DNA of 64,000 bases from Halorussus vallis (lineage in GTDB: Archaea > Halobacteriota > Halobacteria > Halobacteriales > Haladaptataceae). Under the pieces are notes generated by a model. The model saw only the letters and a list, made by a program, of their open reading frames with translations, had not been told where the DNA came from and made no database searches. Of this stretch, positions 26,490 to 34,961 are shown piece by piece. The stretch's first letter is position 1. Every line of letters begins with the position of its first letter. The DNA lies in assembly GCF_024138165.1 (NCBI RefSeq), contig NZ_CP100002.1:124001-188000 (forward strand). Reading direction: 5' to 3'. The position numbers and the translations under genes are program-made.

Positions 26490-26891
26490 TCACTCGTCGT
26501 CCAGTTCCGGATACGCCACCTCCCAGAGGTGACCGTCCGGGTCGGCGAAGTACCCCGAGTACCCGCCCCAGAACGTGTCCTGAGCCGGCTTGACGACGCG
26601 ACCGCCGGCGGCTTCCGCCTGTTCGAGGACCGCATCGACTTCGTCTTCGCGCGGGACGTTGTGCGCCAAGGTGATGCCCGAAAAGCCGGTCCCGTCGTCG
26701 GGGACCGTAGCGTCTTCGGCGAGAAAGTCTCTCGGATAGAGCGAGAGCCACGTCCCTTCGAGGGTGAAGAAGGCGACGTCACTGTCCTCCTCGCGGTCGC
26801 GCATCGGAAACTTCAGGCCGTCCCGGTAGAATCGCACCGATTCGTCCACGTCGTCGACGCCGAGGGTCACGAGCGTGATTCTGGGGTCCAT
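26490..26891 (-). CDS. VOC-family (glyoxalase/bleomycin-resistance fold) protein
   Basis: A 133-residue protein made of two beta-alpha-beta-beta-beta units of the vicinal-oxygen-chelate fold. The start, ITLVTLGVDDVDESVRFYRDG, and the end, GGYSGYFADPDGHLWEVAY, are typical and provide the metal-binding Glu in the last strand. VOC proteins are dioxygenases, lyases, isomerases or drug-binding proteins; nothing here decides which. It is convergent with the PadR gene. Confidence 0.88.
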   Translation of the reverse strand: MDPRITLVTLGVDDVDESVRFYRDGLKFPMRDREEDSDVAFFTLEGTWLSLYPRDFLAEDATVPDDGTGFSGITLAHNVPREDEVDAVLEQAEAAGGRVVKPAQDTFWGGYSGYFADPDGHLWEVAYPELDDE

Positions 26892-27049
26892 CGGGCGAAA
26901 GAAGACGCGTTGAACGATAAGTTCCGGCGCTGTATCCTGTCTTCTCCTGTCCTATCCTATCTTCTCCTATTCCGTCTCTCGGTCGGACTGCGGAATCGGA
27001 ACGCAGCACAAACTCGCGGCGGCATCAGCCGCCGAGTCTGCGACGGCGC

Positions 27050-28729
27050 TCAGTCGAGGTAGCCCAGGTCGGCCAATCTATCTTCGACGCCCTGTCCGGC
27101 CTCGGTTTCGACCGTCGAACTCGCACCGTCGAGGTACTCGCGGTAGGCCTGCGCGCCCGCGTCCCTGACGATAGGCAGCGGCTCGCCGTCGGTGCGGTCG
27201 CTGTAGGGGACGCCCATCGCCGACAGCACCGTCGGCGCGACGTCGAAGATGTGGGGGTGGTCGGGCATCGCGTCGACGTCGACCGCTCGGCCGGTCGCGG
27301 CGAACACGCCGTCGCGCTTGTGGTTCCAGACGTCGGTCCTGACGAACTGCTCGCCCCGTAGCTGGTCGGAGAGGAAGTGTCGGAAGTCGTTCGGAACTAG
27401 GACGATGTCCGGGGCGTCCTCCTCGTGGGGACCGTGGAAGTACTCCTCGCGGGGCGCGACCGTCTCGAACAGCGGTTCGCCGTCGGGGGTCTCGACCGCG
27501 CGGAGCTTCTCGATGAGTTCGGCGCGTACGTCGTCGTACGCGCTCGGGAGAACGACGCCGTTCGGCTCGCGGTCTTCGAGGTTGATGCGGACGCCGAGTT
27601 CGGTCCGCGAGCGCAGGTACGCCATCGAGTTCTCGAAGTCGACCTGCTTGTTGCCGGTCCTGGTGACGTTCTTGGGCGCGTACTGCTTGGCGACGTCGGC
27701 GAGGTTCACCGCCTCGAGCGCCCGCCGGACTCGGCTGGCGGTGACGCCGAACTCGGCGGCCTTCGCGGCGAGTCGCTCGGCGACGTTCGGCTCCCAGGAC
27801 TCGACGTCCTCGCCCTCCTTCAGGTCGTCGCGGATGGGCGCCCAGCCGGGCATCCCCTTGCCGCCCATCGTGGTTTCGACGTACCCCTCGTCGGCGAGGA
27901 ACTCGTTGACCCGGAACTCGTACTCGTCGTAGTGGCCCATGCCGTGGTCGCTGACGAGGAAGACGGTGTCGGGGTCGCAGTGCTCCAGGACCGCGCCGAT
28001 CTGGCGGTCGGTTTCGTCGTAGACCGCCTCGACCATCTCGGGGTCGCCGTTGAACTCGTGGAAGACGGTGTCGGTCCGCTGGAACTGGAGGAACCCGAAG
28101 TCGGGGTCGTGGACGTCGCAGAGGTAGCGGAACGCCTCGCCGCGCATCCGGGCGAGGGTGCGGTACTCCCGGCGCTTCTCGGCGGGGGTCGCGTCGTCGC
28201 CGTCGCGGGTGTAGTTGGGGTACACCCGGTACTCGCCGATGGCGTCTCGAATTTCTTCGAGGGTGCCCGGCGGGTGACAGGCAGGGTCCTCCGGGCCGAT
28301 GAAGCCGGGGACGATGGCGCCGTCGATCTCGTCGGGCGGGTGGGTGACCGGCGCGTTCACGACGACGCTGGTGTAGCCCCGCTCGTCCAGGATGTTCCAG
28401 ATGGCGTGTTCGGTCACGTCGTTGGCCGTGACGACCGACCAGTCGTAGCCGTCGAACTCCACGAAGCCGGTCGCGCCGTGCTTGCCGGGGTTGACCCCGG
28501 TGTAGATGGATGGCCACGCGCTCGGCGTCCACGGCGGAATCTGGGACTGGAGCGGCGCGGCCGCGCCCTCGGCCGGTACCGCGGGTTCGGCGTCGGCGGC
28601 GTCCGCGCCGCCGCCCGCGCCCCGGATGGCGTCGATGTTCGGGATGGCGCCCTTCTCGGAGAGTCGCTCGAACACCGGCAGACAGCCGGCGTCGATACCC
28701 ACGACCAGGACGTCCATGCCGTCGCTCAT
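27050..28729 (-). CDS. Alkaline-phosphatase-superfamily phosphodiesterase
   Basis: A 559-residue type I phosphodiesterase/nucleotide-pyrophosphatase-like enzyme without signal or membrane segment. Metal-binding motifs are MDVLVVGIDAG at the start, the nucleophile region WPSIYTGVNPGKHGATGFVE, and VFLVSDHGMGHYDE. A C-terminal part includes FHGPHEEDAPDIVLVPN. Similar haloarchaeal genes lie in surface-glycan loci, where the enzyme might act on sugar-phosphate or nucleotide-sugar diesters; this is inference. The ATG at 28729 follows a GAGGTGA ribosome-binding sequence and overlaps the stop of a 21-codon upstream ORF (ATGA). Confidence 0.88.
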   Translation of the reverse strand: MSDGMDVLVVGIDAGCLPVFERLSEKGAIPNIDAIRGAGGGADAADAEPAVPAEGAAAPLQSQIPPWTPSAWPSIYTGVNPGKHGATGFVEFDGYDWSVVTANDVTEHAIWNILDERGYTSVVVNAPVTHPPDEIDGAIVPGFIGPEDPACHPPGTLEEIRDAIGEYRVYPNYTRDGDDATPAEKRREYRTLARMRGEAFRYLCDVHDPDFGFLQFQRTDTVFHEFNGDPEMVEAVYDETDRQIGAVLEHCDPDTVFLVSDHGMGHYDEYEFRVNEFLADEGYVETTMGGKGMPGWAPIRDDLKEGEDVESWEPNVAERLAAKAAEFGVTASRVRRALEAVNLADVAKQYAPKNVTRTGNKQVDFENSMAYLRSRTELGVRINLEDREPNGVVLPSAYDDVRAELIEKLRAVETPDGEPLFETVAPREEYFHGPHEEDAPDIVLVPNDFRHFLSDQLRGEQFVRTDVWNHKRDGVFAATGRAVDVDAMPDHPHIFDVAPTVLSAMGVPYSDRTDGEPLPIVRDAGAQAYREYLDGASSTVETEAGQGVEDRLADLGYLD

Positions 28730-28791
28730 GACCACTCACCTCGCGCTCGGGCGGTCGCTTCCGAGTCGTCGCTCACGTTACTCGTATCCAT
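28726..28791 (-). CDS. 21-codon leader ORF coupled to the phosphodiesterase gene
   Basis: The first ATG after the promoter-like element encodes MDTSNVSDDSEATARARGEW and a final Ser, and its TGA overlaps the ATG of the phosphodiesterase gene. The acidic, Ser-rich beginning looks like normal haloarchaeal coding sequence. It could be a translated leader coupled to the main gene, or merely untranslated leader; the main gene has its own ribosome-binding sequence inside this ORF. Confidence 0.35.
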   Translation of the reverse strand: MDTSNVSDDSEATARARGEWS

Positions 28792-28814
28792 TAGTTTGAG
28801 CAAGGGAGTCGATT

Positions 28815-28829
28815 CATTTGTTTATGATT
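28815..28829 (-). promoter_or_regulatory. TATA region of the phosphodiesterase gene
   Basis: Reads AATCATAAACAAATG on the minus strand. Its centre is about 31 bases before the leader ATG at 28791. Confidence 0.4.
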
Positions 28830-29024
28830 CGGATAAACGTCGTCTCCCCGCCTCGAACGCGAGGCGGAGGCGACCGACCGCGCTGGTCGGTGTCACGTCG
28901 CACGGTTCGAAGACTGCGGGAGAACGGTCGGTTCGAAATTGGGTCGGAAAGGATTCGAAGGGCCGGCCGAGCCCAACTTCGGGTCGGTCGACCGGTCGAC
29001 CGCCACGCTCGAACGCGACTCCGG

Positions 29025-29297
29025 TCAGACCGCCGATTCGGTCGTGGTCGCGTTGGTGGTGGTCGCGTTCGTCGTCTCGGCGGCCGTCGTGGTCATCTGG
29101 CCGGTGGTCGTCGCACCGGTCGTCGTGGCCATGCCGCCCTCGGCGGTCGTGGTCATCCCGCCTTCGGCCGTCGTGGTCGCGTCTTCGGTCGTCTCGATGC
29201 TGCTCGTCGTTCCGTCGCCGCTACCACCGGGGCCCGAACAGCCGGCGAACACCAGCAACAGGGCCATCGCGGCGGCGGCTACCTTGAGTCGAGTCAT
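29025..29297 (-). CDS. Small Thr-rich lipoprotein
   Basis: A 90-residue protein with a signal segment (MTRLKVAAAAMALLLVFAGC) ending in a lipobox with Cys at residue 20, then a Gly/Ser linker and Thr-rich repeats (TTTAEGGM twice, ATTT several times). There is no folded domain. It is probably lipid-anchored outside the membrane as a glycosylated stalk. A GATTTATACC element lies 35-40 bases upstream on the minus strand. Unlike the other Thr-rich protein (21.8 kb) it has a lipobox. Confidence 0.6.
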   Translation of the reverse strand: MTRLKVAAAAMALLLVFAGCSGPGGSGDGTTSSIETTEDATTTAEGGMTTTAEGGMATTTGATTTGQMTTTAAETTNATTTNATTTESAV

Positions 29298-29597
29298 GGT
29301 CGTCTCCGAATCGGGCGTAGCACGAATCGCGGTATAAATCGGGACGCCCGTTCTCACGGTTCAGCGACCTTAGCATCCCTCAAAGGTGCTCTCGTTCGAC
29401 CCCCGACTCGGGGAATCGCCCGCGCTCGACCGCGAAGCGCGTCGACGCGCCGGTCTCCGCACCGGCGTCGGCGACCGGCCGCGGTCGCCGATTCTCGCAC
29501 CGTTTACGCGAATTCGCGCGTGCAACGGACGGAACGGTCGGGAAGGGCGACGCCATTTTTCTACCGTGGCGCTCTTTCGGTCAATCGAGTAACCAGA

Positions 29598-29801
29598 ATG
29601 AGTCTCGCCGACAGCATCTCCGAGGAAGTGACCGCCGAGGGATACCAGCCGAACACCGACGACTTCGAGGCCGCGCTCGAACAACTCCTGCGGGCCGCCG
29701 ACGCCAACGACGTCGACATCGAGCGGCCGTGGGACTTCCGCGCCGACGGCGACGCGCCCGACCTCACGGTCGAGATCTCTCGGCTCCGCAAGCGTCGATA
29801 G
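29598..29801 (+). CDS. Small paired protein A (67 aa), shared C-terminal motif
   Basis: A 67-residue acidic protein with an N-terminal helix (DDFEAALEQLLRAADAND) and a C-terminal beta-type segment ERPWDFRADGDAPDLTVEIS ending in LRKRR. The same layout, W-x-FR-x(3-4)-GD-x-PDL-x-VEI-x2-LRK, is in the 88-residue protein at 30436-30702. The helix plus strand pattern ending in VEI recalls amphi-Trp-like small domains, but I do not recognise the family. It is 900 bases upstream of the tandem asparagine-synthase-like genes, on the same strand. Confidence 0.6.
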   Translation: MSLADSISEEVTAEGYQPNTDDFEAALEQLLRAADANDVDIERPWDFRADGDAPDLTVEISRLRKRR

Positions 29802-29975
29802 CGCCGCGGCCCCATCCCGGTCGGACCGGGCGACCTCGGCGTCTCCGCGCGTCCCGGTCGCTCGGAGTGAACGCTCCCCGCCGTGTTTCTGGACGGACCC
29901 TCTTTCGAGGTTGACCCTCCTTCGGCGCGAACGTCCTTTCGACGTCGACCATCCTTCGGAGCGTCAATGCTCCTC

Positions 29976-30025
29976 GGGCGCGCGCCGTGGTCGTCGCCCG
30001 CGGGCGACGACCACGGCGCGCGCCC
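29976..30025. repeat. 50-base perfect palindrome without loop
   Basis: Both 25-base arms match perfectly with no spacer. The centre is GTCGTCGCCCGCGGGCGACGAC-like and the ends are GGGCGCGCGCCG / CGGCGCGCGCCC. Confidence 0.75.
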
Positions 30026-30132
30026 GTGACCACCGAGTCGACGCCGACCGCCGGACGGCCGTCTCTCACCCTCTCCGTGTCAGATTTCTGGGACCGCGCG
30101 GAAGCTCTCGCGCGCTCGATGCGTCTCCGTCA

Positions 30133-30183
30133 ACGCGGGCGCGTCGTCCGGCGGTCGGCGACCGCCGGACGACGCGCCCGCGT
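30133..30183. repeat. Palindrome, 24-base perfect arms
   Basis: The left arm is 30133-30156, the loop GGC is 30157-30159, and the right arm is 30160-30183. The ends are ACGCGGGCGCG / CGCGCCCGCGT. Confidence 0.75.
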
Positions 30184-30435
30184 CCGAGCGTTTCTCCGTC
30201 ACGGCGGCCGACGTCGCGCGCCCGGTCGTCGAACGTGCCGCCGAAATGGCCGACAGTATTTAATAACTGGATATAGGAAAGGAAAAGCTTTGCCGGGGAT
30301 GGTTCGATGTTCCGGCATGGTCCGGACGCGACGACGCCCGAGCGGTCGGCGAGACGCCGGCACGGCCGACCGGAACGCGAGTGGCGTCGCACGGCGCGAG
30401 TATCGAGAACGTAGAGACGCGCAGGCGGCCTGACG

Positions 30436-30702
30436 ATGGACGAGAGCGACGAACGGGTCGGCGACGACGACCAGTCCGGCGGAACAGAGACGGATGCGGC
30501 GGAAACGGACGCGGCGGAAAGCGACGAGCAGTCCGACGAGGCGCTGCGAGCGGAGGAGTTCCGCGCTCGCCTGGCGGAACTCCTCCGGCGGGCCCACCGC
30601 GGCGAGGTGACCTTCGACCGGGCGTGGACCTTCCGCGACCGGGACGGCGATTCCCCCGATTTGATGGTCGAGATAACCGAACTGCGAAAACCCGACGACT
30701 GA
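30436..30702 (+). CDS. Small paired protein B (88 aa), shared C-terminal motif
   Basis: An 88-residue acidic protein. A low-complexity acidic N-terminal part with DAAETDAAESDE repeats is followed by a helix (AEEFRARLAELLRRAHRGEV) and the segment FDRAWTFRDRDGDSPDLMVE that ends in ITELRKPDD. The helix and C-terminal motif match the 67-residue protein at 29598-29801, so the two are paralogues with different N-terminal lengths. It ends about 130 bases before the asparagine-synthase-like pair. Function unknown. Confidence 0.65.
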   Translation: MDESDERVGDDDQSGGTETDAAETDAAESDEQSDEALRAEEFRARLAELLRRAHRGEVTFDRAWTFRDRDGDSPDLMVEITELRKPDD

Positions 30703-30795
30703 CGGCTCCCGGTCGGGATTCCGCCGCGAGCGATTCTCCCCGGAGACGGCGGCCTACGCCCCGGCGAACCGAGGTCCGCGGTCGGTTATCCACTC

Positions 30796-30805
30796 GATAA
30801 TAAAG
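30796..30805 (+). promoter_or_regulatory. TATA box of the asparagine-synthase-like pair
   Basis: GATAATAAAG, about 36 bases before the ATG at 30837. Confidence 0.45.
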
Positions 30806-30836
30806 GGTCGGGTCGCCGTCGTGACCAACAGTATCC

Positions 30837-32816
30837 ATGGTTGGCATCAGCGGCGTCGTCGGCGCTCGGGACGGTCCCTCCGACCGAGTGGCCGAGGCGC
30901 TGGTCCACCGAGACGCGGAAGTGCAGACGAGGTACGCCGACGACCGGTTCGGCTTCGTCGGGTCGTTCCACCGACTGCTCGCGGGCGACCAGCCGATGGA
31001 GGTCGACGGCGGCGACGCGCTCCTGTGGGTCTGGGGCGACGTCTACGGCGAGGGACCGACCGACGACTACTCGCCCCGCGAGGGTCCGCCCGACGGGAGC
31101 GCCCGCTACTGCGCCGAGCGCTACGAGGCCGAGGGGATGGAGTTCGTGACCCACCTCAACGGCGACTTCGCGGCGGTGGTGTACGACCGGGACGCGGGCA
31201 CCGTCTCGTTCGCGACGAACCGGGTCGCGAGCAAACCGATATTCTACGCCCGCGCGACCGACGGGTCGCTGGTCTTCGCCTCGAACGTCCAGGCGCTGGT
31301 CCGCCACCCCCGAATCGAGGTCGGCTTCGAGAAACCCTACCTCTACGAGTACCTCCAACTCCGCCGAGTGTTCGGGGTCAAGACTCCGATCGTAGGCGTC
31401 GAGGAGATGCAACCGGCCGCGGTGACCACCGTGGACGTCGACGACTTCGACGCCGAGGCCGGCCGCGGCCGAGTCCGGACCGCCGACGGCGTCCCCGCCG
31501 ACTTAACGAGGGTCGAACGCTACTGGACGCCGACCTACCGGCCAGTCGACGAATCGGCGTCGCACTACGTGGACCGACTCGCAGACACCGTCCAGCGGGT
31601 GCTCGGCGAGTGGACCCGGCCGGACCTCGACTACGGCCTGTTCCTGTCGGGCGGGAGTGACTCGCGGTTCGTCCAGGCCGCGATGGACGTGCCGGTCGAG
31701 ACGTTCCACGTCACCGACTGGCGGAGCCGCGAAACCAGAATCGCAGAACAGGTCGCCGAGACCGCCGGCGACGAGTTCCACATGCTCGAACGCGGCGGCG
31801 ACTACGACGACCACCTGCTGTCGCGCACGCCCGAACTGTCGAACTTCAGCGGCTGGTTCGACCAGGCGTACTTCGACGGCTTCGCCGACGAGATCTCGGC
31901 CGAGGCCGACGTGCTGGTGTCGGGGCTGTACGCCGACATGCTGTTCGCCGGCGGTCCGCTCCGCAAGCGCTCGCTCGACCTCGGGCCGCTCGGCAAACTC
32001 TCGCTGCCGGTCCAGGACCCCATCGAGTCGCTGGACGAATACGTCGCCCACCAGACCACCGAGGCGGTCGAACCGCTAACCTACGCGCCCGACGCGCCCC
32101 ACATCGACGCGGTGGTCCGGGACAACCTCCGACTGGAGGACGACGGGAGCGTCGTCAGCCACGGCGTGCGCTTCGAGTCGCTGACCGACTTGGTGATGTA
32201 CGGCGACTACTTCCCGATGGGCGGGGACACCGACGCGCTGTTCTCCCGGAGTCTGGCCCGGACCCTGCCGTACCGGACGCCGTTCCTCGACAACCGGGTC
32301 ATCGACCTCCACCGGGAGGTGCCGATACGTCACTTCTTCCGGTGCAACCTGGTCAACCGGGCGCTCGACCACATCGCGCCCGAACTCGCGGCGATTCCCC
32401 ACGCCGCCACCGGCGTCCCGCTGGAGTACCCGTTCCCCGTCGAGTTCGTCGGGGGTAACTTGAACGCCTTCCGGTGGAAGCACTTCGGCGAGGAGGACCC
32501 GCCAGAGCCGTACTACGACCACCGGCCGTGGCCCGACCGGCGGGCGCTCCTGCGGGTCAAGGAGTTCGCCCCGAAGACGCTGGCGGCCCGCGAGGACCGC
32601 CTGGAGGCGCTCCCGGTCGTGGACCGCGACGGCGCCTTCGAGTGCTACCGCGACCACTGCGAGGGCGAGGACAACATGACGGCGCTGTACTCGCTTCTGA
32701 CCCTGCTGGAGATGCCGGTCGTCGAGCGGCTCGGGGAGACCGACGCCGAGGGCCGAACCGCCGACGACGGTCGCCGGAAACCCTACGCGGCCGACGGTTT
32801 GGGGGGAGCCGAATGA
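30837..32816 (+). CDS. Asparagine-synthase-like protein, glutaminase Cys missing
   Basis: A 659-residue AsnB-type homologue. The glutaminase-like half (MVGISGVVGARDG, then HLNGDFAAVVYDRDAGTVSF and ATNRVASKPIFYA) has Val where the catalytic Cys2 should be. The synthetase half has the ATP-pyrophosphatase loop FLSGGSDSRF (about residues 268-277) and SGLYADMLFAGG in place of SGxGADExFxG. It should still bind ATP and adenylate a carboxylate, but with a nucleophile other than glutamine-derived ammonia. Its stop codon overlaps the start of the next, related gene (ATGA). The pair may form a heteromer acting on a surface glycan or peptide; this is inference. Confidence 0.85.
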   Translation: MVGISGVVGARDGPSDRVAEALVHRDAEVQTRYADDRFGFVGSFHRLLAGDQPMEVDGGDALLWVWGDVYGEGPTDDYSPREGPPDGSARYCAERYEAEGMEFVTHLNGDFAAVVYDRDAGTVSFATNRVASKPIFYARATDGSLVFASNVQALVRHPRIEVGFEKPYLYEYLQLRRVFGVKTPIVGVEEMQPAAVTTVDVDDFDAEAGRGRVRTADGVPADLTRVERYWTPTYRPVDESASHYVDRLADTVQRVLGEWTRPDLDYGLFLSGGSDSRFVQAAMDVPVETFHVTDWRSRETRIAEQVAETAGDEFHMLERGGDYDDHLLSRTPELSNFSGWFDQAYFDGFADEISAEADVLVSGLYADMLFAGGPLRKRSLDLGPLGKLSLPVQDPIESLDEYVAHQTTEAVEPLTYAPDAPHIDAVVRDNLRLEDDGSVVSHGVRFESLTDLVMYGDYFPMGGDTDALFSRSLARTLPYRTPFLDNRVIDLHREVPIRHFFRCNLVNRALDHIAPELAAIPHAATGVPLEYPFPVEFVGGNLNAFRWKHFGEEDPPEPYYDHRPWPDRRALLRVKEFAPKTLAAREDRLEALPVVDRDGAFECYRDHCEGEDNMTALYSLLTLLEMPVVERLGETDAEGRTADDGRRKPYAADGLGGAE

Positions 32817-34834
32817 GTCAGGGCGACGCCCCCGAGTCGACCGCCGACAGCGGCGGCCGGGGGAGTCGCGGGGGTCGCGGGAGTCGCGGCGACCCCGACG
32901 GCGAGGGCGGCGTCGAGCGAGACGCCGCGTCCGACCTCGAATCGGGCGGCGCCCGCGACGGGACGGGTCGCCGCGACTCGCGCGTCCGGTTCGACCCGAC
33001 CGACCGAATCGGACGCGGCGGCGACGGCGGCGCCGTCGGCGACGACGCGACCGGTGCTGGCGAGGTCGCTTCCGGGGACCTCGCCGGCGAGACGGTCGCG
33101 GGGACGATGAACAAGGAGCTGTTCGGGGTCTTCGGCGACTCGCCCGACGTGACCGAGTTCCGCGCCGCGGAGACGTTCGACGCGGTGGTGTCGGGCGAGT
33201 CGCTGTCGGTCGGCGTCCGCGACTCGGCGCTCGGCATCGCGGGGCGGACGTCGACCTACGAGGACGAGCGTGGCTGCTGCGTCGTCTGGGGTGAGGCGTT
33301 CCCCGCCGCGAACGCCGACGACTCGGACGCGAGCGACGGACCGTCCTCGGCGTCGGCCGGCGGTTCGACGGCCGAGGCGACCGGCGACACCGCCCGGTGG
33401 CTGTTCGAGCGCGTCGCGGCCGTCGGCCGCGACGCGTTCGCCGACCTCAACGGGTCGTACCTGGCGGCGGTCGACTACGAGGGCGAGGCGATGGTCGCGA
33501 CCGACCCCATCCGGTCGTGGGAGTGCTTCTACACCGACGCGCCGGGCGTCCGGGCGTTCGGCTCGGACGTCGGGTCGCTCGCCGCGCTGGTCGAGGAACC
33601 GACCGTCCGCCGGGACGCGCTGTTGGAGTTCCTCCACCTCGGCACCGTGCTCGGCGAGAAGACGCCGTTCCAGGAGGTGCGCCGGGCGCCGTTCGACGGC
33701 TTCCTCGAAGCCGACGACGCCGGGGAGTTCGACCGGTTCGTCTACTCGCCGCGGTCGTTCGACCACGTCGGCGCGCTCGCGGCCCGACTCCGGCGCGCCA
33801 TCGACCGCCGCGCCCACTACCCCGGTTCGAAGGGCCTGCTACTGTCGGCCGGCCAGGACTCCCGGACCATCCTCTCGGAGGTGCCCGACGTCCGGACGTG
33901 CTACACGGTCGGCCGGCCGGGGTCCCAGGAGGTCGCGGTCGCCCGGAAGATCGCCGCCCAGTACGGCGCCGACCACCGGACCCTGAAACCGCGGGGCGAC
34001 TACTTGCTGGCCGACGGCGAGAAGATCCGCTACTCCCAGGCCATCAAGGAGTCGCTGCACGTCCACCACGCCGCTCACGCCGACGACATCGGCGCCGACA
34101 CGATGTACCACGGTCTGCTGTACGACACCCTGTTCAAGGGCTACTTCCTCGAACGCGACGGCGTGGAGGTCCTCGGCAAGGACATCCCCTTCGAGGGGCT
34201 GGCCGCCGACCCTCAGCCAGTCGAGACGCTGCTCGACACCCTCGGATTCCTCCCGCGGGGGAGCGAGCGCCTCGCCGACCGGGTCGGGGACTCGCTCGGT
34301 GACCTCGACTTTGACCTCGACGTGTCCGACCCCGAGCAGTTCCTGCGCGAGCAGTTGCACGCCGAACTCGAGAAGTGCTGGCCCCGGACCGACTCGCTCC
34401 ACAACGCGACCGACCTACTGGTCATCCGTAACCAGCCGGCCCTGCCGTTCCGGACCCACCTGGCCGACAACTACGTCGAGGCGTTCGTCACCGTCGACGC
34501 CGAACTGCTGGAGTGGCACCTCCGGACGCCGCCGAGCGAGCGCAACCGCGAGACGGTGCGGGCAGCCATCCGGCGGCTCGACGACGACATCCTGCGCCAC
34601 CGGCCGCCGGACAAACCCCACGATTCGCACCACCTGAACCAGGTCGAACGGTTTGCCCGCCGGAAGCTCCCCTTCGTGGAGGGCTTCGAACCGGCGTGGC
34701 CCGACCGCCGGGAACTCTACCGCGACAACGACGTGGCCCGGCGGCTGTTCCCCGACGACCCGGGCGTCCGCGACCTCCCCCCGCGGTACCAGCTTCGGGT
34801 CAACGACGCGCGGTGGTGGCTCGACGAGTCCTGA
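32813..34834 (+). CDS. Divergent asparagine-synthase-like protein
   Basis: A 673-residue protein. The first ~98 residues are a disordered Gly/Arg/Asp-rich extension; an internal Met (MNKELFGVFGDSPDV) marks where family homology starts. The degenerate glutaminase half lacks the catalytic Cys. The ATP loop is LLSAGQDSRT (about residues 343-352), with Ala replacing the first Gly of the usual SGGxDS, so activity may be altered. The C-terminal part (LFKGYFLERDGVEVLGKDIP onward) is family-like but divergent. The ATG overlaps the previous stop codon, so the two are translated together. A start at the internal Met cannot be excluded. Confidence 0.8.
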   Translation: MSQGDAPESTADSGGRGSRGGRGSRGDPDGEGGVERDAASDLESGGARDGTGRRDSRVRFDPTDRIGRGGDGGAVGDDATGAGEVASGDLAGETVAGTMNKELFGVFGDSPDVTEFRAAETFDAVVSGESLSVGVRDSALGIAGRTSTYEDERGCCVVWGEAFPAANADDSDASDGPSSASAGGSTAEATGDTARWLFERVAAVGRDAFADLNGSYLAAVDYEGEAMVATDPIRSWECFYTDAPGVRAFGSDVGSLAALVEEPTVRRDALLEFLHLGTVLGEKTPFQEVRRAPFDGFLEADDAGEFDRFVYSPRSFDHVGALAARLRRAIDRRAHYPGSKGLLLSAGQDSRTILSEVPDVRTCYTVGRPGSQEVAVARKIAAQYGADHRTLKPRGDYLLADGEKIRYSQAIKESLHVHHAAHADDIGADTMYHGLLYDTLFKGYFLERDGVEVLGKDIPFEGLAADPQPVETLLDTLGFLPRGSERLADRVGDSLGDLDFDLDVSDPEQFLREQLHAELEKCWPRTDSLHNATDLLVIRNQPALPFRTHLADNYVEAFVTVDAELLEWHLRTPPSERNRETVRAAIRRLDDDILRHRPPDKPHDSHHLNQVERFARRKLPFVEGFEPAWPDRRELYRDNDVARRLFPDDPGVRDLPPRYQLRVNDARWWLDES

Positions 34835-34837
34835 ACC

Positions 34838-34874
34838 CGGTCGGCGACCGTCGGACTCCGACGGTCGCCGACCG
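34838..34874. repeat. Palindrome, 18-base arms, at the gene end
   Basis: CGGTCGGCGACCGTCGGA / TCCGACGGTCGCCGACCG with one base between the arms, beginning 3 bases after the stop codon. Confidence 0.65.
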
Positions 34875-34961
34875 TTCTCGTCCGGCACTCGCCCGCTCCC
34901 TCTTAAGGTCCCTAATCTGTCCCGCCGTGGCTTTTTGTCGTCGGACTGAGTACGTAATTCC

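Larger units (their letters stand above)
29802..30435. other. Gap with two very long palindromes
   Basis: No gene is supported. The two longest palindromes of the window (29976-30025, 30133-30183) are only about 110 bases apart. An AT-rich stretch, TATTTAATAAC at 30257-30267, may be a promoter for the following small gene. Confidence 0.5.
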
